DNA from: Humulus lupulus
Taxonomy: Eukaryota; Streptophyta; Magnoliopsida; Rosales; Cannabaceae
Length of the DNA stretch: 64,000 nt
Reading direction: 5' to 3'
NCBI RefSeq assembly: GCF_963169125.1
Contig: NC_084802.1
Location: 21,545,107 to 21,609,106, forward strand
Positions 57,426 through 64,000 of this stretch are shown piece after piece; position 1 is the stretch's first letter, and each line of letters opens with the position of its first letter. The notes under the pieces were generated by a model. It was not told where the DNA came from, did not search any database, and saw nothing but the letters and a program-made list of their open reading frames with translations. The translations under genes and the position numbers were made by a program.

Positions 57426-58502
57426 ATATTGAGATTACATTAGTGTTATTAATACAACTGTGTTTGTGTAAATTTTTTGTGTTATATTGGGGTTGATTCT
57501 TGCATGAGTTTATAAAAGTGTTGTAACATTTGTGTTACAAGATTATTGTGAAAGATGTTTAACTAAACTATATAACTTATATATGCATATTTACAGTGCT
57601 GCATTGTTCAAGCTTCCAGAGATGGAATATCGAGGTACAACAAGGTACTTACTTAGCTATTTGAATCATACTTGTATAATTCATTCTTTATCAATTAATG
57701 TTTAGTGAAACCCCATTTGAATCTTTACAAAGTATTAAAAAAAAACTAGTTACATTGTGGGTTATTTATCTTCTTATTCCAGTTACTTTATAAAGATACT
57801 TTTAGAGAAAAAGTATGCTCTTCCTTACTGTATACTTGATGCTCTTGTTGCTCATTTTATGAGACTTGTGGATGACAAAAGGACTATGCCTGTTATATGG
57901 CACTAGTCGCTTCTTGCCTTTGTGCAAAGGTAATTCTAAAATAATAAGTAGATGTTTGCTTCACTACTTAGGATCATTTTTACCGAGTTTGTAATTTCAT
58001 TTACCTCGATTCGTTGCAGTTACAAGAATGAACTGCACAAGGAGGATAAATATAATCTGAGAACAATTATGGAAAAGCAAAAGCATAAACTAGTGAGTAT
58101 ATACACTTTTTTAAACAACTTTTTTCTTTCTTTATCTACTTGTATTGTAACCTCTTGGCACTTTAATTGTAATATCAATTTATTCTATGATTGAATGTAA
58201 CAGATTACTCCTGAAATTAGTAGGGAGCCAAATAATAGCCGCAAGGAGGATGATCTTATGCTAATTTATATCCTTTGTTTTACTTTTTGTTTTTGTATAT
58301 ACTACTCTCATCATCTTAACTGTAACAGTTTCTCACTTGTAATAGTTTGAATAATGATGATACAATTTGTTGTTTCTTTGACCACATATTACCTTCTTCT
58401 GTTTCTGTGATGAATAAGCCCATTGAAGAAGACAGGTTTGAAATTCCAAAGGTACCTATGGAGGAAGAATGGGTGTGTATTGGAATATGGTGTCCTACGT
58501 AG

Positions 58503-59521
58503 AATAAATGGAAGAATATTGAGTAATTAATAAGAACATGGGTAACTCCACTAATACGGAGCCTCATGAGGTCAAGTATATGATTACTATTGATAAGGTA
58601 TTTTCTAAATAAGCAATTCTATAAATATATATATATATATATATGATTTTAAAGTATTTTCATATTCAATACTATTTTGTGTTTGCAGATTTCCTATAGC
58701 AATTAGAAAGTCAAGTAGTCAAGGATCAAACAAGATGTGATGTGTATTTTATTTAGTTTTATTTTTTGAAATTAAAGCTCAATTGGTTATTTGTAGAGTT
58801 TTCATATCATTATTCCTTCATCAAGATTGGCTCTCGAATTAAGGTGTTGTAAGTGAACCCAAGTCGTAGAGTTACATTTTTGGGTTGTACATGCAATTTT
58901 GTCACTGTGAAGCTTTTCGATGATTCTTGATGTTGATTTTAATAGTGTGGATGTGGAAACCATTTTTTCTATTCCCTTGCCCATGAAGATGGTTTCCCAA
59001 GGGCTTCATTTTCCAACCTTGTGCGCCGTGGTCATGTAAAACGATGACACTTCACCACCACCTCTCCATTATTTTTATTATAGTGAATTAGGGATGACAA
59101 TTTAATTCCAAAACCTGTTAATTCATGGATAGAGTCTACTTGTTAGGGTAGGAATCAGATAATATCCGTTCTAATAGAATTAAAGTAAGATAAATGTATA
59201 GTTTTTAATACCCGATGCATAAATAGTTAGGATAAGGGTTTGGGGATCCTATTACCAAACTCACTTCATGTTATTTTTAGGGATGAAGTTCATCAAATAA
59301 GACAACCCAAATTAAAAATACAAAGGCCAGTAGAGGCCCAAGGATTAACACCATTGTGTAAGTCCTACATTTACATTCCATCATCAATATCGATATTTTC
59401 ATCCTTTGGTAGAACATATTCTTGGAAACCATGTCGCCACTCTACTACAACATGACATGTGCCACTACCCGATATGGCCTTGCTGTGGGCACCTGTGTAC
59501 GTGGTTGGGAAGTTGAGGTGA
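58503..59521. other. Spacer between bystin pseudogene and CACTA end; no gene seen
   Basis: This includes a TA run (58628-58644) and short open frames at 58802-58984 (-) and 59240-59455 (+) without recognisable domains. Confidence 0.45.
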
Positions 59522-59544
59522 CACTACAAGAAATTAGGATTTTT

Positions 59545-59885
59545 GCGGCAATTAATTTCGTCGCAAATACCCCATAATTCGCCACAAATACTTCGCCACA
59601 AAAAAGACATCGTAAATACCATTATTAACGGCAAAAAAAAAAAAAAATGCCCGCTGCAAATAATCTCATGATTTGCAGCGAAAAACCACCGCAAATATCA
59701 ATAAATCCGTCGCAAATAATTCTGGATTTTGTCGTAATTGACTTTTATTTGCGGCGAAAATTTAGAACTCCCCGCCGCAAATAGTCCTATTATTCGCCGC
59801 AAATAATGGTTGATTTTTCTTGTCTGACTCTTATTTGCAACGAATAAGTCGTCACAAATACAATATATTTTCGTCGCAAATAGTG
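59545..59885. repeat. Subterminal repeats of the CACTA element
   Basis: Short direct and inverted copies of the core 'cgccgcaaat' (also cgtcgcaaat and ttgcagcgaa) lie at 15-40-bp spacing. In En/Spm elements such arrays bind the TnpA-type protein; that role here is inferred from the family. Confidence 0.8.
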
Positions 59886-60057
59886 TAACAGAAATAAAAA
59901 AATAAAAAAATTCAACTTTAATATATAATAAAATTTAAAATCAGAATTGTAGTCTTCATTAATTGATAAGAAAATAGATCATACAATCTAATATGAATAA
60001 TTGTCGTAATAGTATTAAAACAAATAAACATTACTATTTATAAAACTATATAATCTA

Positions 60058-61023
60058 TCATAAGTTGATCGCATCATCATCGTCACTGTCATTTGGAAAT
60101 TGAATGACTGGGGGTGGTGGAGATCGTGGTGGAGGTGCTGACGAAGACGCACCATTTCTAAATGTAGATTGAGGTGGGACTAGCAGGGAAACATGTGTAG
60201 GCGCATCATCTCTGAACATATGTGGGAGGCAATGGTGGTGCTTTTGACGGTGCAGTCGCATACATCTCCCACCATTGAGTTACTTCATTCGATCTCATTG
60301 TGAAGGTGCAACGAAATTTAGGAGGAAGGCGCTAAGATAGGAACTCAATTTCTGCTTTGTATTGTCTCAGCAAGTTAGCCATCGCCTGTCCCATCATGCT
60401 ATTATTATCATTGGATTGAGCTGGCAGGGTGTATGATGACGACTGTACTCGAGCCTGAGTTTGACTGCCGGAGGCCTTTTTCCCCTTTAATGTTCGATTA
60501 ACTCCTTGTTCATGGCCGGAATGTTCACCCAACACTTTTCTCATGATCATCCTTTCTTCAACCGGTCTTCCTTCATCAAAAATGGATGATGGGACTTGCT
60601 GGCTTTGCGCTTCAAAATCTTTTTGCATCATTTCCTATTTTTAACCATAGTGATTTTAAGGTCAAACAATAAGATAATTCTTACATAGTCCATTCTCGCT
60701 TGCTCATTTACGAATTCTTCTTTCTCCTTGCGGGTGTGGAATTGCTTCCAACTTTTAATGTAATTCGGTACATTCTCATATTCTGGGTTCGCTTGAACAC
60801 AAAGAAACAACTTATTAGATAAATAATTTATTAATAAGGAAAATTAATATTTTTTTGTTACTTACTCTATCGTGACAGGCAACCAAGAACGAATTTGATC
60901 CATGAGTTTAAGGATACTTCATCATATCCCTATTGGCCTGATTCTTTTCAGCCCGTTTAATTGCTTTCTCATCCAACCATAAGTTAATGCATTGTTTCCA
61001 TTCTTCAGCATTAAAACCACTGT
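60058..61023 (-). pseudogene. En/Spm-type transposase (Transposase_24) remnant
   Basis: On the minus strand, 61023-60860 encodes EWKQCINLWLDEKAIKRAEK and NSFLVACHDR with a TAA in between. Then 60810-60680 encodes YENVPNYIKSWKQFHTRKEK, and 60631-60332 encodes MMQKDFEAQSQQ...IFDEGRPVEERMIMRKVLGEHSGH. These are successive parts of the plant Transposase_24 (Ptta/En/Spm) family, with its W..W.....R.....Y..GS..F pattern. An intron-like gap lies at about 60800-60865. A Pro/Ser-rich part (60261-60058) may be the C-terminus in another frame. The N-terminal part is lost at the gypsy insertion. Confidence 0.75.
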
Positions 61024-63230
61024 TGTAACGCCCTACTACCTTAGAGCCATTACTATGTGGGTTAAAAATATGCCATTAGCTTGCTAATCGAGATTTTAGG
61101 TTAAAAGTGTGACTAATTTGAAATAACACTTGTTTAATGACATAAAACATCAAGATTTGGACATTCAATGAAATCATAAAAAGTTATACAATTGGGATCC
61201 CAAAAATACTGTTTAGAAAATGTATTACAACTCAAAAATATAAGTACAATTGACCTAGGCGACAAAACAAACCAATACAGTACATTTCCCAAAATAACCC
61301 TGGCCGGGCAGCCAGGTAGGCCAAACATGTACTTCTCGCTCCACGCTCTCCGTACTCATGGTTGATCGACCTTTCCTGCACCATAGAGCACCCGTGAGCC
61401 AAAGCTCAGCAAGAAAACTCAACATATAACATATAACATAACAATCCACAACATGTAGCAAAACAACCAACAAGATAAACACATAGTGGCCTACGCCGAC
61501 CCAGGCGCTTTACCAGGCCCTGGGTTTGTGGTCTTCATCGAGTGAGTGGATACATCACCCTTGGAGGGTCTTGCCCTAGCGGCCTGCACTCAGTGTGCTC
61601 AACGTCGATCCCGACCCCTTGTCGTACCCGACTTCTTACCGCTCTCGGCCTTCATCATTCCCGGCCTTCGCCGTTCATTCATAAACATGCATAACACAAC
61701 ATAATATTCACAGATATTCACACTTATACTAAGCATAAACAATAGGGCCACACCCTGAAACACAAACAATAGGTCCATGCTCTACCCTATGGGTACAACA
61801 TTCTTCTTACCTGTGTCCCGAGCTACCTGAGTACTGCGATCCCGAGCACAATCCTCTAACCCGAGCCTCGTTGAAAACCTAGTCAGAATGCATTCATAAT
61901 AACCATCCATCAAGCTTTAAACCAATTAATAACTTAAGAATATTAATCTAGCCTCCGGGACCTTGATTTCTACTAAATCGGGTAGTAGAATCCTTCCTGA
62001 GGCTTAACATTTGGGTTCACGAGCTTAAAACCCTCAAAAAACCATTATTTTGCATTTGAGCCATGGCCCAACCCCTTAAGGGCCGCGACGCGCTCAAGTT
62101 AGAGGGAAAAGCCCTTTCTGCTGAAGGACATGGGTCGCGACGCTCTATACCTTGCGCCTAGGTGTCTGGGCAAATTTCTGAGGCCCCTAGGCCTCTGCGT
62201 TCAAGCGGGCCGTGACTCGAGCCTCAAAACCCATAAATCCCATGCATTTTTATGAGCTAACCTCCTTGAAATTAAATTTAAACATACCCAAAGTTAGAGT
62301 TGAGCCCTACAATCACTCTACTACACTTTAAGTAGTGCTAGTACTCTAGAAAGCTAGCTAACTCACCCCAATTCAGACCAAATTCAATCTCAAGTCTAGA
62401 AATTAACTAAGCTTCATTCTCAATAGAATTTACCAAAAAACATGAAAGTAACCTTATCTCAATGAAGATTCCGAGCTTAGACTAGCTTTTCAACACCCTT
62501 AGCTTATCTTCCCCAAGTTCCCAGCTTTAGATCATGAGTATCACGACCAAAATTTCAAAAATTGGCTAAGTCCTCAAGAGAAGGAGAGAGAGCTGAGAGA
62601 GAGAGAGTGAGCAAGAGCTGAGATATTTTGGTGTTTCTCTCTTCTGTTTCCTTCTAACTTGTTCTGAAGTCTGAGATGAGTCTAAGTTTATCCTCTAGCT
62701 AAAAGTCCAAAATACCCCCAAGTCTATCTTAATCCTTTAGTGTCACCAAGGGCAATCCCGTCAATTTCCACATCCCACTAAACCCTCGAGTGTTCCTACA
62801 AATCCCCATTTAATCCCGAAATGCCCAAATCATCGCTAAATTACTACTTGCTACCCTATAAATCTCGAACACCAACAATGTTCACAAAATATCACTAGGC
62901 TCCTTCCGAGCCGGGTATTCTACCCTGTTGTGACTATTTAGCTAATTCGCTCCTTAGGACCGTCTCGGATCGTACATCACAGATATATCACCATACACTT
63001 GTGGTATCAATGAAAATACACACATATCACATTTATGCCCTCAACAGGCTAAAATTACAAATATGCCCCTAATAACAAAATGGGGCCCACATGCATATTT
63101 AATTCACCTAAACATGCATTTATAACCATATAATCATTAAATTCATATATTAGCATAATTAAATCAATTATTTCCCTCCCGACACGCTAATACAGGCCTT
63201 AAGCCTTATTAGCAAATTTGGGATGCTACA
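61024..63230 (-). repeat. 3' LTR of the right-edge gypsy element
   Basis: This 2207-bp LTR starts TGTAACGCCCTACTACC and ends GGGATGCTACA. It has the family block 'caccatagagcacccgtgag' (about 61379), a GC-rich block (62080-62215), a GA microsatellite (62580-62612) and a T/A-rich U3. It is closest to the LTR 22927-25233. Confidence 0.93.
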
Positions 63231-63247
63231 ACTATCCCCTCCTTACA
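63231..63247 (-). other. Polypurine tract of the right-edge gypsy element
   Basis: On the minus strand GTAAGGAGGGGATAGT lies immediately before the LTR start TGTAGCATCCC. This is the expected place for plus-strand priming. Confidence 0.85.
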
Positions 63248-63266
63248 AAAATTTCATCCTTGAAAT

Positions 63267-64000
63267 TTACCTGAATAACTCAGGATACCGATCCTGCATA
63301 TCCGTCTCAAGCTCCCAAGTCGCCTCTTCCACTTTGCTGTTCCTCCAAAACACTTTCACCAAGGCGATGGTCTTATTCCGCAAGACTTTATCTTTTTGGC
63401 CTAGAATCTGAACCGACTTTTCTTCATAAGATTAATAATGATCCATCTCCAAGTTCTCATAACTCAGCACGTGCGTAGCTTGTGATACATACTTCCTGGG
63501 CATGGACACACGAAACAAATTGTGAACCCCTGATAGAGCTAGAGGCATCACCAATCTGTAGGCTACCTCTTCAACCCGTTCTAGAATCTCAAAGGGGCCA
63601 TCAAACCTAGGGCTCAACTTTCCCTTCAATCCAAATCGTTTCACCCCTATCAAGGGTGAAACTCTGAGAATCACGTGATCACCAACTTGAAATTCTATTC
63701 TTCTGTGTCTCAAGTCTGACTAACTCTTCTATTGACTCTAGGAGGCGAGCATTCGAGCTCTAATCTTCTCAATCGCCTCATTGGTCCTTTGAACAACCTC
63801 AGGACCTAAATACCTCCTCTTACTCGTCTCATCCCAATGGATGGGTGATCTACATTTCCTCCCATAAAGCATCTCATACGGAGCCACTCCGATAGTCGCT
63901 TGATAACTGTTGTTATATGAAAACTCAATCAAAAGGAGATACTTACTCCAAGATCTCCCAAAATCCAACACGCAGGCTCGCAACATATCCTTCAGTATCT
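63267..64000 (-). pseudogene. Gypsy pol C-terminus: integrase end and chromodomain-like tail, with stops
   Basis: The frame enters at the right edge in the integrase (FSYNNSYQATIGVAPYEMLYG, then CRSPIHWDE). It continues through FQVGDHVILRVSP and LSPRFDGPFEILERVEEVAYR (the GPF/Y-like module) and HVLSYE, and ends with a chromodomain-like segment (KVFWRNSKVEEATWE) and a normal stop at 63269-63267. Premature TAG codons lie at 63740-63738 and twice more within the next 20 bases or so, and a TAA at 63434-63432. All are in the same frame, so this copy is inactive. Catalytic integrase residues lie outside the window. Confidence 0.9.

Larger units (their letters stand above)
42582..58502 (+). pseudogene. 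Bystin (ENP1/BYSL) pseudogene split by a retrotransposon
   Basis: Bystin is needed for 18S rRNA processing and pre-40S export. Recognised exons: 42582-42907 (SSKILKEALTQQREAEDEE, then FDGFVETQT in another frame), 44248-44334 (EIDEEDEKLLEAFLSK), 56078-56129, 56218-56549 ([38 protein letters not shown]), 56640-56719 (NTCNLREAVIIGSI), 57597-57644, 57783-57929 (LDALVAHFMRLVDDKR), 58020-58092, 58204-about 58262, and a last exon to TAG 58500-58502 (KPIEEDRFEIPKVPMEEE). Lesions: a frame change in the GA repeat after the probable ATG (42582), a second near 42825, a third near 56270-56288, an in-frame TAG at 57904-57906, and no sequence for the segment between LEAFLSK and LDTYSIGIYKG. The retrotransposon 44335-55973 occupies that gap. 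Confidence 0.92.
59522..61023 (-). mobile_element. CACTA (En/Spm) transposon end, cut by a gypsy element
   Basis: The terminal sequence CACTACAAGAAATTAGG at 59522 is a standard plant CACTA terminus. It is followed by a subterminal region (59545-59885) with more than a dozen copies, in both orientations, of a motif like TTTGCGGCGAA / TCGCCGCAAAT. A minus-strand transposase remnant follows. The gypsy LTR at 61024 interrupts it, so its other end is outside the window. Confidence 0.85.
61024..64000 (-). mobile_element. Ty3/gypsy chromovirus-like element, 3' end, continues past the right edge
   Basis: The 3' LTR (61024-63230), PPT and C-terminal pol are present in minus orientation. The element is inserted in the CACTA transposase remnant. 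It is the only member of the 'tgtaacgccc' LTR family in the window that still has internal sequence. It therefore fixes the orientation of the family's solo LTRs. Confidence 0.92.

Noticed and set aside
63267..64000. Endogenous pararetrovirus (caulimovirus) as the source of the right-edge pol
   Set aside because: Integrase and a chromodomain-like tail, a PPT and a long LTR are present; plant pararetroviruses lack integrase and LTRs.

Overview
This is a window of nuclear DNA from a flowering plant, most likely a transposon-rich eudicot; I cannot name the species. The evidence is spliced host genes of plant type (an 18-exon VAD1 gene, a bystin gene, a remnant of an organelle-type RRM gene), Ty1/copia and Ty3/gypsy LTR retrotransposons with TG...CA ends and 5-bp target duplications, and a CACTA transposon end. 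No bacterial, phage or CRISPR features are present.

Layout, left to right. 1-1474: 5' LTR and gag start of a minus-strand Ty3/gypsy element that runs off the left edge. 1475-11662: a sequence with inverted arms that contains a nearly complete but broken Ty1/copia element (2043-8705, LTRs about 98% alike by eye) and a solo gypsy LTR (8900-11043). 11835-27205: a degenerate mitochondrial-type RRM gene split by a multi-level nest of solo LTRs. The outermost LTR is 12672-26329; inside it are 12960-22231 and 22927-25233; inside 12960-22231 is 14032-20904; and inside that are 15557-18219 and 18643-20459. Every level has a 5-bp target duplication. A shortened LTR (26748-27205) lies in the same gene remnant. 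27206-29941: a fold-back element, a possible MULE remnant and AT-rich spacer.

29942-38153 (+): the one intact host gene, a VAD1 orthologue (GRAM + VASt + transmembrane + coiled coil) of 637 residues in 18 exons. 38154-42581: spacer, a solo gypsy LTR (39331-40194), two related fold-back elements and a 24-bp minisatellite.

42582-58502 (+): a bystin (ENP1/BYSL, pre-40S factor) pseudogene. Its 5' exons lie at 42582-44334 and its 3' exons at 56078-58502. Between them sits a minus-strand Tat-like Ty3/gypsy element (44335-55973). That element has no recognisable gag-pol but carries a plus-strand (antisense) ORF of the 'putative gypsy-type transposon' family, a solo copia LTR (48314-50389) and several minisatellites.

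58503-64000: spacer, a CACTA (En/Spm) end with a minus-strand transposase remnant (59522-61023), then the 3' LTR, polypurine tract and chromodomain/integrase end of a minus-strand Ty3/gypsy element that leaves the window on the right.

Only VAD1 looks able to make a protein. The other two host genes and all transposon ORFs are broken. The window is a record of repeated LTR insertion, reduction to solo LTRs, and gene loss around one retained gene.
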